In this document: one piece after another, positions 19,503 through 29,131 of the stretch | How positions within the stretch are numbered: the stretch's first letter is position 1 | Layout: each line of letters begins with the position of its first letter | Assembly: GCF_006439015.1 (NCBI RefSeq) | Contig: NZ_RCZG01000002.1 | Span: 248,001 to 312,000 of the forward strand | DNA: 64,000 nucleotides | Source of the DNA: Mycolicibacterium hodleri | GTDB taxonomy: Bacteria; Actinomycetota; Actinomycetes; Mycobacteriales; Mycobacteriaceae | Direction: 5' to 3' | Notes under the pieces: model-generated | The model's input: only the letters and a program-made list of their open reading frames with translations | What the model was told of the DNA's origin: nothing | Databases searched by the model: none | Made by a program: the position numbers and the translations under genes

Positions 19503-20492
19503 GTGCCCCAGTCCGACACTGCCGCCGAGTGGGTATCGACTGGGTCCGTCACCGTTCGCGTGCCCGGCAAGGTCAATCTGTACCTCGCCGTTGGTGATCT
19601 GCGTGACGACGGCTATCACGAACTGACCACGGTGTTTCACGCGGTTTCGTTGTTCGACGAGATCACCGTGCGCAACGCCGACGTGTTGTCACTGGAGTTG
19701 TCGGGGGAAGGCTTCGGCCAGGACCGGGAGGGCGAGGACCGGGAGTCTCTACCGCTGGATCATCGCAATCTGGCGTGGCGCGCCGCGGAACTGATGGCCG
19801 ACCACGTCGGGCGCGCTCCGGACGTCGCCATCTCCCTGGAGAAGTCGATCCCCGTGGCGGGCGGCATGGCGGGCGGCAGTGCCGATGCCGCGGCCGTCCT
19901 GGTGGCGATGAACGCGCTGTGGGAGCTCGGGGTGCCCCGTCGAGATCTGCATGCGTTGGGGGCCGAGCTCGGTAGCGACGTGCCGTTCGCACTGCACGGT
20001 GGTACCGCACTCGGCACCGGACGCGGTGAACAACTGGCAACTGTTCTGTCCCGCAACACCTTTCACTGGGTTTTGGCCTTCGCTGACGGCGGCCTCTCGA
20101 CACCGAAGGTGTTCAGCGAGATCGACCGGTTGCGGGCAGACTCCCGCAGGGAGCAGCCGTCGCGACTGGAGGATCCAGAGCCTCTGCTCGCTGCGCTGGC
20201 ATCGGGTGACCCGCACGAGCTGGCGCCGCTGCTGGGCAACGACCTGCAACCCGCCGCGCTGAGTCTCGACGCCGGTTTGCGGCGCACGCTGCGGGCAGGC
20301 GTGGACGCGGGTGCGTTGGCGGGCATTGTGTCCGGTTCGGGGCCGACATGCGCGTTCCTGTGCCCGTCGGCAGCCGCCGCGGTCGACGTGGCCGCTCAGC
20401 TGGCGGGCGCCGGGGCATGTCGGACCGTCCGTGCGGCCAGCGGCCCGGTGCACGGCGCCCGCGTCGTCCCCGCGCCCTCGCGTACCGTGTGA
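19503..20492 (+). CDS. ispE: 4-diphosphocytidyl-2-C-methyl-D-erythritol kinase
   Basis: GHMP kinase of the non-mevalonate isoprenoid pathway; phosphorylates CDP-methylerythritol. 329 residues. N-terminal '[24 protein letters not shown]' contains the catalytic Lys; the ATP loop is '[15 protein letters not shown]'; '[22 protein letters not shown]' and '[11 protein letters not shown]' complete the fold (each a short family motif). The protein is somewhat longer than M. tuberculosis IspE, owing to an N-terminal extension and a '[10 protein letters not shown]' loop near residue 75. Start GTG 19503 fits a leaderless promoter. It follows ksgA in M. tuberculosis; here a permease and kinase gene intervene on the other strand. 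Confidence 0.95.
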   Translation: MPQSDTAAEWVSTGSVTVRVPGKVNLYLAVGDLRDDGYHELTTVFHAVSLFDEITVRNADVLSLELSGEGFGQDREGEDRESLPLDHRNLAWRAAELMADHVGRAPDVAISLEKSIPVAGGMAGGSADAAAVLVAMNALWELGVPRRDLHALGAELGSDVPFALHGGTALGTGRGEQLATVLSRNTFHWVLAFADGGLSTPKVFSEIDRLRADSRREQPSRLEDPEPLLAALASGDPHELAPLLGNDLQPAALSLDAGLRRTLRAGVDAGALAGIVSGSGPTCAFLCPSAAAAVDVAAQLAGAGACRTVRAASGPVHGARVVPAPSRTV

Positions 20493-20517
20493 CCCACACC
20501 TCAATCAGCGGATTGGT

Positions 20518-20546
20518 TTGGCAGTTACTTAAGATTCTCTTAAGAT
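20518..20546 (+). promoter_or_regulatory. SigA-type promoter upstream of pks16
   Basis: TTGGCA (20518-20523), a 17-nt spacer and TAAGAT (20541-20546). The self-complementary CTTAAG occurs twice, at 20528-20533 and 20539-20544, overlapping the -10, and could bind a regulator. Confidence 0.65.
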
Positions 20547-20554
20547 GATCGACG

Positions 20555-20869
20555 GTGAAGACTAGCGGTTTCGAGTTCGGCGCGACGACATCCCCCGCCG
20601 GGGCCTCCGGTGGGAGAGCAAGCAGCGGTGGCGCCGGTCCCGTGGTCGCTGGCTGGGCATGCGAAGTCGCGTCTCGACGCGTCGCCCGCAACCGTTGCTC
20701 CGCAACACCCGTTTTGAGACTAAACCGCACCCCAATCGTGCACGCGTCCCGCGGGTCGCGCACGCGCGAACGGGTGGACCATTGGAAAAAGTGCAGTAAG
20801 ACGTGCGTCGGCATCGAAGCCAACACAGGAGCCGACGCCGAGCTCCTCAGACCCAGGAGGTTGTCGTGA
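20555..20869 (+). CDS. Possible small leaderless ORF ahead of pks16
   Basis: A frame of 104 codons begins with GTG 8 nt after the -10 hexamer at 20541 and ends with TGA overlapping the pks16 GTG start. The protein is Ser/Gly/Arg-rich with no recognised domain. M. tuberculosis has an uncharacterised small gene (Rv1012) at this place. It may be a translated leader, a real small protein or simply the untranslated leader of pks16; coding potential cannot be settled by eye. Confidence 0.3.
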   Translation: MKTSGFEFGATTSPAGASGGRASSGGAGPVVAGWACEVASRRVARNRCSATPVLRLNRTPIVHASRGSRTRERVDHWKKCSKTCVGIEANTGADAELLRPRRLS

Positions 20870-22500
20870 GCAGGTTCACCGACAAGATGTACCGCAACGC
20901 AGCAACGGTCACCACCGGCATGGTCACCGGTGAGCCGCACGAGCCGGTGCGCCACACCTGGGGTGAGGTTCACGAGCGGGCACGGTGCATCTCGGGCGGC
21001 CTGGCCGCCGCCGGCGTGGGTCCCGGCGACGCCGTGGGCGTGCTGGCCGGCTTCCCCGTGGAGATCGCTCCCACCGCGCAGGCACTGTGGATGCGCGGCG
21101 CCAGCCTCACGATGCTGCACCAGCCGACGCCGCGTACCGACCTGGTCGTGTGGGCCGAGGACACGATGAACGTGATCGGGATGATCGAGGCCACGGCAGT
21201 CATCGTGTCCGAGCCGTTCCTCATCGCGATCCCCGTGCTCGAGGAGAAGGGCATCAAGGTCCTCACGATCTCCGACCTTCTCGCGGCCGAGCCGATTGAT
21301 CCCGTCGACACCGACGAGGACGACCTCGCCCTGATGCAGCTAACGTCTGGTTCTACGGGGTCACCGAAAGCCGTCCAGATCACGCATCGAAACATCCACT
21401 CCAACGCCGAGGCGATGTTCATCGGCGCCGAGTACGACGTCACCAAGGACGTCATGGTCAGCTGGCTGCCCTGCTTCCACGACATGGGAATGGTCGGCTT
21501 TCTGACCATCCCGATGTACTTCGGTGCCGAACTGGTCAAGGTCACGCCGATGGACTTCCTGCGCGACACGCTGCTCTGGGCCAAGCTGATCGACAAGTAC
21601 AAGGGCACGATGACCGCGGCGCCCAACTTCGCCTACGCGCTGTTCGCCAAGCGCCTGCGCAACCAGGCCGAGCCGGGACAGTTCGACCTGTCGACCCTGC
21701 GCTTCGCCCTGTCGGGCGCCGAGCCCGTTGAGCCTGCTGACGTGGAGGACCTGCTCGACGCAGGCAAGCCCTTCGGACTGCGGCCGGACGCCATTCTGCC
21801 CGCCTACGGCATGGCCGAGACCACGCTCGCGGTGTCGTTCTCCGAGTGCGGCGCCGGCCTGGTGGTTGACGAGGTCGACGCCGATCTGCTGGCCGCCCTA
21901 CGCCGCGCCGTGCCCTCGACCAAGGGAAACACCCGACGACTGGCCTCGCTCGGTCCACTGCTGCGTGACCTCGAGGCGCGCGTCGTCGACGATCACGGCG
22001 AGATCATGCCCGCCCGCGGCGTTGGCGTCATCGAGCTTCGTGGTGAGTCCCTGACCCCCGGCTACATCACCATGGGCGGCTTCCTGCCCGCACAGGACCA
22101 GCACGGCTGGTACGACACGGGCGACCTCGGCTATCAGATGGAGAACGGCCACGTCGTGGTCTGCGGCCGGGTCAAGGACGTCATCATCATGGCCGGTCGC
22201 AACATCTACCCGACCGACATCGAGCGGGCCGCCGGTCGCGTCAAGGGAGTCCGGCCCGGCTGCGCCGTGGCGGTTCGGCTCGACGCGGGCCACTCCCGTG
22301 AGACGTTCGCCGTCGCAGTGGAGTCCAACGCCTGGGAGGACCCCATCGAGGTGCGTCGCATCGAGCACCAGGTCGCCCACGAGGTGGTGACGGAGGTCGA
22401 CGTGCGGCCACGCAACGTGGTCGTTCTCGGACCCGGCACCATCCCCAAGACCCCGTCGGGCAAGCTGCGCCGCGCGAACTCGGTGTCGCTCGTCACGTAG
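20866..22500 (+). CDS. pks16: Acyl-CoA/acyl-AMP ligase Pks16-like
   Basis: Adenylate-forming enzyme of 544 residues, the same length I recall for M. tuberculosis Pks16 (Rv1013); despite the name it is not a polyketide synthase. ATP loop '[13 protein letters not shown]', 'AYGMAETT', '[10 protein letters not shown]' and the C-terminal lysine motif '[10 protein letters not shown]' are all present, so both half-reactions or at least adenylation should work. Start GTG 20866 has AGGAGG 6 nt upstream. A fatty acid is the likely substrate from homology with FadD enzymes; no neighbouring lipid-synthesis gene specifies it. A long leader or a small ORF separates it from its promoter. Confidence 0.9.
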   Translation: MSRFTDKMYRNAATVTTGMVTGEPHEPVRHTWGEVHERARCISGGLAAAGVGPGDAVGVLAGFPVEIAPTAQALWMRGASLTMLHQPTPRTDLVVWAEDTMNVIGMIEATAVIVSEPFLIAIPVLEEKGIKVLTISDLLAAEPIDPVDTDEDDLALMQLTSGSTGSPKAVQITHRNIHSNAEAMFIGAEYDVTKDVMVSWLPCFHDMGMVGFLTIPMYFGAELVKVTPMDFLRDTLLWAKLIDKYKGTMTAAPNFAYALFAKRLRNQAEPGQFDLSTLRFALSGAEPVEPADVEDLLDAGKPFGLRPDAILPAYGMAETTLAVSFSECGAGLVVDEVDADLLAALRRAVPSTKGNTRRLASLGPLLRDLEARVVDDHGEIMPARGVGVIELRGESLTPGYITMGGFLPAQDQHGWYDTGDLGYQMENGHVVVCGRVKDVIIMAGRNIYPTDIERAAGRVKGVRPGCAVAVRLDAGHSRETFAVAVESNAWEDPIEVRRIEHQVAHEVVTEVDVRPRNVVVLGPGTIPKTPSGKLRRANSVSLVT

Positions 22501-22596
22501 CCGCTTGGCATTTCGCGCCCGCTCGTCACGGCCGGTCTGACCGCGTGCGAGGAAATGCGGTGGCCGGTCGTCGGGGTGCGTCGCTACGGTTGACCC

Positions 22597-23574
22597 ATGA
22601 CTGCTCCCGCCATCGAGGCCGTCGACCTGGTCAAGAGGTTCGGCGACGATCCCGACGAGAGGCCCGCCGTCGACGGCGTGAGTTTCACCGTGCCGCAGGG
22701 AACCGTGTTGGGGCTGCTCGGCCCCAACGGCGCAGGCAAGACCACCACCGTCCGGATGATGACGACGCTCACCGAGCCGACGAGCGGGACCGCGCGGGTA
22801 GCGGGATACGACGTTTGCACCGATCCCGCGATGGTGCGCAGCAACATGGGTCTCACGGGGCAGGCGGCGACGGTCGACGAACTTCTCACCGGCCGCGAGA
22901 ACATCCGCATGATCGGCGCCCTGTACGGCATCGGCCGTCGGGACGTCGCCCGGCTCGGAGATCAACTGCTGGAGCAGTTTTCGATTGCCGACGCGGCCGA
23001 CCGGCCCGTCAAGTCCTACTCGGGTGGCATGCGCAGGCGCATCGACCTGGCGGTCAGCCTGATTGCCTCGCCACCGGTGCTCTTCCTCGACGAGCCGACG
23101 ACGGGGCTGGATCCGCGCAGCCGCATCGACCTGTGGGACGTGCTGCGCGACTTGGTCTCTCGGGGCACCACCCTGTTGCTGACGACCCAGTACTTGGAAG
23201 AGGCGGACCAACTCGCCAACGACATCGTCGTGATGGACCGTGGCCGCATCATCGCCAAGGGGACACCCTTGCAACTCAAGCAGCAGGCGGGCAACGCCAG
23301 CCTGGTGGTGACGGTCTCCCACGCCGCGGACCTGCCAACCGCTCGCGAGCTGATGGCCAGGGCGGGCATCGAGGTGCACGTCGACGCGGGAGCGCGCCGG
23401 CTCACCGCGGCGGCCGAGGGGATCGCCGACATGACGCGGGTTGCCGGCTGGTTGCAGGACAGCCGGATCGAGGTCGACGACATTGGGCTGTCCAGGCCGA
23501 GCCTCGACGACGTCTTCCTGTCCCTCACCGGACACCGGGCCGAGGACGACGAGAACGAGGAGAGCCGAGTATGA
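22597..23574 (+). CDS. ABC exporter ATP-binding protein, DrrA-like
   Basis: Nucleotide-binding subunit of 325 residues. Walker A 'GPNGAGKTT', Q-loop 'LTGQAATVDELLTG', signature 'YSGGMRRRIDLA', Walker B 'VLFLDEPTTGLDPRSR' and H-loop position 'LLTTQYLEEADQLA', where Gln replaces the usual switch His (a DrrA-subfamily trait). The C-terminal extension after about residue 220 is the DrrA-type regulatory domain. Its stop overlaps the start of the permease gene by 4 bp (ATGA), so the two are co-translated. Relatives export daunorubicin, lipids such as PDIM or other drugs; the substrate here is unknown. Confidence 0.9.
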   Translation: MTAPAIEAVDLVKRFGDDPDERPAVDGVSFTVPQGTVLGLLGPNGAGKTTTVRMMTTLTEPTSGTARVAGYDVCTDPAMVRSNMGLTGQAATVDELLTGRENIRMIGALYGIGRRDVARLGDQLLEQFSIADAADRPVKSYSGGMRRRIDLAVSLIASPPVLFLDEPTTGLDPRSRIDLWDVLRDLVSRGTTLLLTTQYLEEADQLANDIVVMDRGRIIAKGTPLQLKQQAGNASLVVTVSHAADLPTARELMARAGIEVHVDAGARRLTAAAEGIADMTRVAGWLQDSRIEVDDIGLSRPSLDDVFLSLTGHRAEDDENEESRV

Positions 23575-24419
23575 CGACCGTTGCGCCACGACCCGCCGTC
23601 GATGCCTCGCGGCCCGAGACGAAACAGACCTCCGTGTTCCAGCAGTCCTGGATCATGGTCAAGCGCAACATGATCCACACCAAGCGCATGCCGGAGATGC
23701 TGAGCGACGTCACGGTGCAGCCGATCATGTTCGTGCTGCTGTTCGCGTTCGTCTTCGGTGCGTCCATCGCCAACACCGGTGGCGCGTCCTACCGAGAATT
23801 CCTGCTGCCGGGCATCATGTGCCAGACCATCGTGTTCACCGCCTTCGTCGTCGCGTCCGGCATCACCGCCGACGTCGAGAAGGGCATCATCGATAGGTTC
23901 CGGTCGCTGCCCATTCGACGGTCCTCGGTGCTCATCGGCCGCAGTATCGCCAGCCTGATCCATTCGTCGCTCGGCATCGTGGTCATGACGATCACCGGGC
24001 TGTGCATCGGTTGGCGCATCAGGGGTGGTGTCGGCGAGGCTGCGCTGGCCTTCGCGCTGATCCTGGTGTTCGGCTTCGGGATGATCTGGTTCGGCATCCT
24101 CGTCGGGTCGCTGATGCGGTCGGTGGAGGCGGTCAATGGGGTGATGTTCACCGTGCTGTTCCCCATCACGTTCCTCGCGAATACCTTTGCGCCCACCGAA
24201 CCGATGCCAAAGTGGCTGCGGGTGATCGCCGAGTGGAACCCCGTCTCGTCGCTGGCCCAGGCGACGCGGGAACTGTGGGGCAACGGCCCGGCGGCGCCTC
24301 CGGAGGCACAGTTGCCGCTGCACCATCCGGTGCTGGCCACGGTCCTGTGGTCGCTGATGATGACGGCCGTGATCGCGCCGTTCGCGCTGCGGGCCTACGC
24401 CCGTCGTACGTCGGACTAG
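23571..24419 (+). CDS. ABC exporter permease, DrrB-like (ABC-2 type)
   Basis: Membrane partner of the preceding ATPase; 282 residues with six hydrophobic segments after a cytoplasmic N-terminal amphipathic part ('VFQQSWIMVKRNMIHTKRMPE'). The ABC-2 features 'FRSLPIRRSSVLIGRS' and 'NTFAPTEPMPKWLRVIAEWNP' are present. Start ATG 23571 overlaps the upstream stop. The gene ends on a CTAG palindrome shared with the convergent small membrane protein gene, the same stop-sharing layout seen at 2961-2964. Confidence 0.9.
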   Translation: MTTVAPRPAVDASRPETKQTSVFQQSWIMVKRNMIHTKRMPEMLSDVTVQPIMFVLLFAFVFGASIANTGGASYREFLLPGIMCQTIVFTAFVVASGITADVEKGIIDRFRSLPIRRSSVLIGRSIASLIHSSLGIVVMTITGLCIGWRIRGGVGEAALAFALILVFGFGMIWFGILVGSLMRSVEAVNGVMFTVLFPITFLANTFAPTEPMPKWLRVIAEWNPVSSLAQATRELWGNGPAAPPEAQLPLHHPVLATVLWSLMMTAVIAPFALRAYARRTSD

Positions 24420-24940
24420 GTGCGCGCGTGGGTGTCGGCGGCCATCCGGTCGTAGACGCGCCACACCAGGAGTTCGTGCTCGACGGCGTCGATCTCGCCG
24501 TCGACACGTTCGCAGTCGGCCCCTGCCAGGTCGTTCACCAATGCACACAGCTCGGCGAATCCCTCGGCGAGGGCAGTGCCGTCGACACCCGCCATACGGA
24601 CCGCCGACAGGGTCCGCACGTCGCCGCGGGTGGCGCCGGTCATGGCCGCGAGAGCAGCGCCTGTGCCGAGGAACACGGCCGTCGAGGTCGCGAGTGCTGA
24701 GCTAGCGCCGATGGCGGGCACCAGGAGGATCTCCAGGAGAAGGAACAACGTCATTCCCCAGACCGGCCACGAGCGCCATACGCGCAGCAGCATCCGGTCA
24801 TCTGCCGACATGCCCGGAGGGAACACCACGAGGCGGTAGCGGGTGACGCCGTACCGCGTTGGCGAGACGGCCAGTGAACCCCAGGTGTGGCCGCCGTCCA
24901 GCAGTCGACGCCAGCGGGGTTCGTGGGTCGAGACGTTCAT
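24416..24940 (-). CDS. Two-TM membrane protein (DUF6611-like)
   Basis: A 174-residue protein of unknown function. A polar N-terminus containing 'YGVTRYRLVVFPPGMSADDRMLLRVWRSWP' in part precedes two adjacent hydrophobic segments ('WGMTLFLLLEILLVPAIGAS' and 'TAVFLGTGAALAAMTGAT'), then a cytoplasmic helical tail rich in acidic residues. Similar proteins occur in mycobacteria; the DUF number is from memory and tentative. Start ATG 24940; longer frames run antisense through the Fe-S protein gene and are rejected. It is divergent from the QueG-like gene, about 108 bp apart. Confidence 0.65.
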   Translation of the reverse strand: MNVSTHEPRWRRLLDGGHTWGSLAVSPTRYGVTRYRLVVFPPGMSADDRMLLRVWRSWPVWGMTLFLLLEILLVPAIGASSALATSTAVFLGTGAALAAMTGATRGDVRTLSAVRMAGVDGTALAEGFAELCALVNDLAGADCERVDGEIDAVEHELLVWRVYDRMAADTHART

Positions 24941-25013
24941 GTCTCTAGGTCTACGCCGCGCCGAGCGCGGGGGCGACGATCCGTACGCGATCCCTACGGA
25001 CCCCCGCCGGATC

Positions 25014-25041
25014 TTTACGGCAGCTGAGTATTGCGTACTAT
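25014..25041 (+). promoter_or_regulatory. Promoter of the QueG-like gene
   Basis: TTTACG (25014-25019), 16-nt spacer, TACTAT (25036-25041), then 7 nt to the ATG: a good leaderless promoter. Confidence 0.6.
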
Positions 25042-25048
25042 ACCTAGT

Positions 25049-26083
25049 ATGACGGATCGCGTTCCGGGACGAATCGCCGACCACCCCACCGTGCGCAAGG
25101 TGCTCGCCCGCAAAACGGAACCGCCGCCAGCGGTGATCGACGCCGACTGGCTGCGCGCGATCTGCCTCGATGCCGGTGCCGACGACGTCGCCTTCGCCAG
25201 CGTCGGCAATCCCGACCTCGAGTCCGAACTCGAGCACGTCGAATCCGCGCTGCCCGGCGCCAAGAGTTACATCTCGCTGGTGGTGCGCATGAATCGCGAC
25301 AACGTCCGATCGGTCGCGCGCAGCGTCGCCAACCAGGAGTTCCACCGCACCGGCGAAATCATCAACGAGGCCGCACACCGCATCACCCGCGCCCTGCAGG
25401 ACACCGGGCACCGTGCGTTGAACCCGTCGGCGACGTTCCCGATGGAGATGGACCGCTTTCCCGGCCGAATCTGGGTCGTTGCACACAAGCCGGTCGCGGT
25501 GGCGTCCGGACTCGGCGTCATGGGCATCCATCGCAACGTGATCCATCCGAAGTACGGAAACTTCATCCTGCTCGCCACCATTCTGGTCGACGCGCCCATC
25601 AGCAGTTACGGTGAGCCGCTGGACTATTCACCGTGTCTGGAATGCAAACTGTGCGTCGCGGCGTGCCCGGTCGGGGCCATCGGCAAGCACGGCGAGTTCG
25701 ACTTCGTCGCTTGCTCGGTGCACAACTACCGCGAGTTCATGGGCGGCTTCACCGACTACGTGCAGACCATCGCCGACAGTGAGGACGCTGCCGACTTCCG
25801 CTCTCGCGTCACCGATTCGGAGAACGCGTCGATGTGGCAGAGCCTGTCGTTCAAGGCGAACTACAAGGCCGCCTACTGCTTGGCGGTGTGCCCGGCGGGT
25901 GAGGACGTCATCGAGCCGTACCTCGATGACCGCAAGGGCTTCATGGACCTGGTGCTGAAACCGCTTCAGGCCAAACGGGAGACGCTCTACGTACTGCCGA
26001 ACTCGGCGGCCAAGGCGCACGCCGAGAAGCGGTATCCGCACAAGCCGGTAAAGGTGGTCGACAGTGGCATCGCCGGCCGCTGA
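25049..26083 (+). CDS. 4Fe-4S protein related to epoxyqueuosine reductase/reductive dehalogenases
   Basis: A 344-residue redox protein. Two ferredoxin-type cluster motifs are visible: 'CLECKLCVAACPVGA' near residue 200 and 'AYCLAVCPAG' near 278, preceded by a QueG-like N-terminal domain ('LDAGADDVAFASVG ... YISLVVRMN'). QueG and its relatives use a cobalamin with two clusters. The C-terminal HEAT-like part of true QueG is missing, so a tRNA-modification role is not assured; a different reductase is possible. Start ATG 25049 is leaderless. It is convergent with pth, and a hairpin lies between them. Confidence 0.75.
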   Translation: MTDRVPGRIADHPTVRKVLARKTEPPPAVIDADWLRAICLDAGADDVAFASVGNPDLESELEHVESALPGAKSYISLVVRMNRDNVRSVARSVANQEFHRTGEIINEAAHRITRALQDTGHRALNPSATFPMEMDRFPGRIWVVAHKPVAVASGLGVMGIHRNVIHPKYGNFILLATILVDAPISSYGEPLDYSPCLECKLCVAACPVGAIGKHGEFDFVACSVHNYREFMGGFTDYVQTIADSEDAADFRSRVTDSENASMWQSLSFKANYKAAYCLAVCPAGEDVIEPYLDDRKGFMDLVLKPLQAKRETLYVLPNSAAKAHAEKRYPHKPVKVVDSGIAGR

Positions 26084-26093
26084 TAGCATCTCG

Positions 26094-26123
26094 ACCCCAC
26101 CTGCTCGCGAGGGTGGTTGGGGT
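26094..26123. terminator. Candidate bidirectional terminator hairpin
   Basis: ACCCCA (26094-26099) pairs with TGGGGT (26118-26123), with further C-C/G-G pairing inside and no T-run. It lies between convergent stops of the Fe-S protein and pth. Confidence 0.4.
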
Positions 26124-26698
26124 TACCAGGCGTGGACGGTGTTCTGCGCGGGTTCCAGACCCAGTTCCATCAACAACTCGGTAGCGTCGGCGGCCTGCTC
26201 GCAGATGGTCCCGACCTCGGGACGTTCGGCGGCGGTGAAGTTCTCCAGCACGTAAGTGGCGGGGTCCTTGCGGCCGGGCGGGCGTCCGATTCCGACACGG
26301 ACGCGCTGAAAGTTCTTGGTGCCCAACGCCGATGCGACGGAGCGCAGCCCGTTGTGGCCGCCTTCGCCACCGCCCAACTTGAGTCGGATCCGACCGAAGT
26401 CGATGTCGAGCTCGTCGTGGATGGCGATGACATCGGCCGGCGCCACCGAGTAGAAGTTGGCCAGCGGGCCGACCTGTCGTCCCGACTCGTTCATGTACAC
26501 GCGCGGCTTGGCCAGCACTATCGACCGCCCGCCGAGACGACCCGTCGTCACCTCGGCGCCGGACTTCTTGTGCACCTTGAACCCCGAGCCGAGGCGAGCG
26601 GCGAGGATGTCGGCGACGAGGAAGCCCACATTGTGGCGCGTCGTCTCGTACCGCGGCCCGGGGTTGCCGAGGCCGACCACCAGCAGTGGTTCGGCCAT
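26123..26698 (-). CDS. pth: Peptidyl-tRNA hydrolase
   Basis: Releases peptide from prematurely dropped peptidyl-tRNA; 191 residues, the usual length. Asn12 and the catalytic His22 ('GLGNPG', 'TTRHNVG') are present, as are '[10 protein letters not shown]' and 'IHDELDI' with the catalytic Asp, and '[12 protein letters not shown]'. Start ATG 26698 is 6 bp from the rplY stop, so it is co-transcribed with rplY, as in M. tuberculosis Rv1014c-Rv1015c. Confidence 0.97.
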   Translation of the reverse strand: MAEPLLVVGLGNPGPRYETTRHNVGFLVADILAARLGSGFKVHKKSGAEVTTGRLGGRSIVLAKPRVYMNESGRQVGPLANFYSVAPADVIAIHDELDIDFGRIRLKLGGGEGGHNGLRSVASALGTKNFQRVRVGIGRPPGRKDPATYVLENFTAAERPEVGTICEQAADATELLMELGLEPAQNTVHAW

Positions 26699-26704
26699 CG
26701 GAAA

Positions 26705-27373
26705 CTACTCCGACTCTGTCTCGGCGGACTCTTCGCCCTCGGTCTCTTCGGTCTCCCCGCCGGCGGGTGCGTCGGCAGTCTCGCCGGCACCCTCGGACTC
26801 CAGGTCCGCCGCGGTCGGCGCCTGGATGACGTTGACGACCAACAGGTCGGGATCCGAGATCAGCGTCACGCCGTCGGGCAGCGGCACCTGCGAGGCGAGG
26901 AACTGCGTGCCCGCGGGGATGCCCTCGACCGACAGCGTGAGGCTCTCGGGGATGGACATCGCGTCGGACTCGATCTCGATGGTGTTGGACTCCTGGTTGA
27001 CCAGGGTGTCCGGGCCTGCTTCGCCTTCGACGATGACGTTGATCTCGACGGTGACCCGCTCGCCGCGTCGGACGATGATCAGGTCGACGTGCTGGATGTT
27101 GCGACGGATCGGGTGGATGTCGATGGCCTTCGGCAGCGCGAGGGCTTCCGTGCCGTCGATGTCCAGGGTAAGCACGGCGTTGGTGCCGAAGTTGCGCAGC
27201 ACGGCTGCGAACTCGCGGGCGGGCAGCGTGAGGTGCTGCGGATCGGCACCGTGACCGTAGAGGACGGCGGGGACCTTGCCATCGCGGCGGGCCTGACGCG
27301 ATGCGCCCTTGCCGGTCGTCGCGCGAACCTCTGCCGTCAGGTTGTTGGATGCGTGGGACGCAGTCTTGGCCAT
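26705..27373 (-). CDS. rplY: 50S ribosomal protein L25/general stress protein Ctc
   Basis: 5S-rRNA-binding ribosomal protein, 222 residues. The N-terminal L25 domain ('[21 protein letters not shown]') is followed by the Ctc-type beta domain ('[21 protein letters not shown]') and a long acidic tail rich in Glu, Thr and Ser, typical of actinobacterial forms. Start ATG 27373 has AGGAG 10 nt upstream. The gene heads the rplY-pth unit. Confidence 0.95.
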   Translation of the reverse strand: MAKTASHASNNLTAEVRATTGKGASRQARRDGKVPAVLYGHGADPQHLTLPAREFAAVLRNFGTNAVLTLDIDGTEALALPKAIDIHPIRRNIQHVDLIIVRRGERVTVEINVIVEGEAGPDTLVNQESNTIEIESDAMSIPESLTLSVEGIPAGTQFLASQVPLPDGVTLISDPDLLVVNVIQAPTAADLESEGAGETADAPAGGETEETEGEESAETESE

Positions 27374-27532
27374 GTGTTGTCGCTCCTGTGCCGGTTGGTC
27401 TCGGTGGCACGGTGAGGGCGACTAGAAGCAGCTGTGCTGCGAATCGTTTCCCGTCGATAACGGTGGGCCGAATCGGTCCACCCTCGCCGTGATCGTCCGC
27501 AAGGCTAGCGCAAGCGGGGTGCCGCCACGAAA

Positions 27533-28399
27533 TCAGAGGGTGAATCCGACTCCGACGAGCTGTTCGGACAGGTCCCAGAGCGCGGTTGCGGTCTTGGCGT
27601 TGCTGGCCAGCGGACTGCGCGCAGACAGGCCCGTCGGCCCTGCCATGCCGAACTTCGGTCCGATGAAGCTGTCGCCGGGCAGCGGCTGCGATGCGGCGAA
27701 GAGCGTCTGGCGGGCGCCGAAGTCGGCGTCGGTGGCCAACTTGTTGCCCAGGGACATGAGCGTGCTGCTGATCTTGCCCGCGGCGTGGCCCTGCAGGTTG
27801 GTGGCCGAGTAGCCCGGGTGGGCGGCGACCGCCAGCACCGTCGAGCCTGCCGCGTCGAGTCGGCGCTGCAACTCCTTGGTGAAGAGCAGATTGGCCAGTT
27901 TGGACTGGCCGTACGCCAGCCACGCGGAGTAGGGGCGCGACTTCCAGTTCAGGTCCTTGAGGCTGATCTTCCCGATCAGGTGCATCATCGACGACACCGT
28001 CACCACCCGCTCGGAGATCTTGGGCAGCAGCAGGTTCGTCAAAGCGAAGTGTCCGAGGTGGTTGGTGCCGATCTGGCTTTCGAAGCCGTCGACGGTCTGT
28101 GCGTAGGGCACCGCCATGATCCCGGCGTTGTTGACCAACACGTCGACCGCGTCGATCGTGTCGGCGAAGGCCCGCACTGAGGACAGGTCCTGCAGATCGA
28201 GCTTGCGGACCTCGACGTCACCGGTCATGCCCGTCACGGCGGCGTTGCCCTTGTCGAGGTTGCGCACGGCCACGATGACCTTGGCGCCGACGCGTGCCAG
28301 TTCGCGCGCGGTCACCTCACCGAGCCCGCTGTTGGCGCCTGTCACGATGACGGTCCGTCCGGCGAACGTGGGAAGGTCTGCTGCGGTCCAGTCACTCAT
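27533..28399 (-). CDS. Short-chain dehydrogenase/reductase
   Basis: NAD(P)-dependent SDR of the protochlorophyllide-reductase-like/retinol dehydrogenase-like type, 288 residues. Cofactor motif 'VTGANSGLGEVTA', structural 'NNAGIM' and the catalytic 'YGQSK' with an upstream Ser in 'VSSMMH' are present. I choose ATG 28399 ('MSDWTAADLP') because the Rossmann fold begins about 15 residues later. Inserted between rplY and lpqT relative to M. tuberculosis. A dispersed ERSD repeat lies just upstream (28415-28438). Substrate unknown. Confidence 0.88.
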   Translation of the reverse strand: MSDWTAADLPTFAGRTVIVTGANSGLGEVTARELARVGAKVIVAVRNLDKGNAAVTGMTGDVEVRKLDLQDLSSVRAFADTIDAVDVLVNNAGIMAVPYAQTVDGFESQIGTNHLGHFALTNLLLPKISERVVTVSSMMHLIGKISLKDLNWKSRPYSAWLAYGQSKLANLLFTKELQRRLDAAGSTVLAVAAHPGYSATNLQGHAAGKISSTLMSLGNKLATDADFGARQTLFAASQPLPGDSFIGPKFGMAGPTGLSARSPLASNAKTATALWDLSEQLVGVGFTL

Positions 28400-28414
28400 G
28401 CCGCCCACCATAAG

Positions 28415-28438
28415 CCCCAAGTCGCTTCGCTCCAGCCC
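28415..28438 (-). repeat. Dispersed ERSD repeat, intergenic copy
   Basis: Minus-strand GGGCTGGAGCG-A-AGCGACTT followed by GGGG, 16 bp upstream of the SDR start. Same core as the other six copies. Confidence 0.75.
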
Positions 28439-28468
28439 GCCGCCGAGCTGAGGCCCTGACGACGAGTC

Positions 28469-29131
28469 CTACTTCTTGGCGACGGTGAAGCCCTTGATGA
28501 TCGCCTGGATGTCCGGCCCGTCGGCCTGCGCTTGGTCGGCGAACGCAGTCACGGTGAGCTGGACCAGATATCTCTGCCCGGGCAGGTTGGCCCGGGCCGG
28601 GGTGCCTTCGGCGATCACGATCCGGTTGTAGCTCTGCATCCGCTGACCATTGAGGTCGTAGCTGCCCTCGATCATCGACGAGGGGAAGCCGCGGAAGTTG
28701 GCGTCCGAGGCGTTGAGCTGCTTGAAGTTCTCCGACAGCTCGGCGTCGCCGTTGGCGTGCTTCAGCGCTTGTGCGACGTCGAAGTTCCCGTCCAACTGGA
28801 ACACCAGGAGCATCGCGGTCGGATAGGTGTCGCCCTTGGCGATGGTTCGGGTGCCCGGCGAGAGGTTCACGTTGAAGTACGGCTTCCAGCCAGGCGGCTC
28901 GGGAACCGTGACTGTCAGGTCGGTCAACTTGTCGGGCGCAACGGGCGCTCCGGTGACGTTGTTCTGTTCGAACCACGTCGAGATCGAAACGGGCTTTTCG
29001 GCATCGGGCGCAGTGGTGGACGTCGACGTGGTCGTCGTCCAGATGGACTTGTAGTCAGGCGCCGACGGTCCACACCCGCCGACGGCGAGCGCCGTGGCGA
29101 GTGCGGCTGCCGCGATCCGTAGACGCCTCAC
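28469..29131 (-). CDS. lpqT: Lipoprotein LpqT
   Basis: LpqN/LpqT-family lipoprotein of 220 residues with lipobox V-G-G-C (Cys20), a Thr/Ser-rich linker, then 'ISTWFEQNNVTG', 'VTVPEPPGWKPY' and 'GQRYLVQLTVTAFADQA'. It lies between prsA and rplY as does Rv1016c, which supports the name. The GTG start overlaps the stop of an upstream paralogue by 4 bp (GTGA). Exact function unknown; the family is cell-envelope associated and is probably O-mannosylated in its Thr-rich linker (inference). Confidence 0.85.
   Translation of the reverse strand: MRRLRIAAAALATALAVGGCGPSAPDYKSIWTTTTSTSTTAPDAEKPVSISTWFEQNNVTGAPVAPDKLTDLTVTVPEPPGWKPYFNVNLSPGTRTIAKGDTYPTAMLLVFQLDGNFDVAQALKHANGDAELSENFKQLNASDANFRGFPSSMIEGSYDLNGQRMQSYNRIVIAEGTPARANLPGQRYLVQLTVTAFADQAQADGPDIQAIIKGFTVAKK

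Noticed and set aside
22545..24419. A 624-codon open frame on the plus strand across the DrrAB-like genes
   Set aside because: It is an alternative frame of a GC-rich coding region; the DrrA and DrrB proteins have clear domain motifs and the long frame has none until it joins the true permease.
24411..24420. CTAG stop-codon sharing as a regulatory signal
   Set aside because: Two convergent pairs (2961-2964 and 24416-24419) share a CTAG palindrome, but this follows simply from TAG stops on both strands at minimal overlap.
25941..27923. A 660-codon minus-strand frame across pth and rplY
   Set aside because: It is the out-of-frame shadow of pth, rplY and the SDR gene, Arg-rich with no domain.
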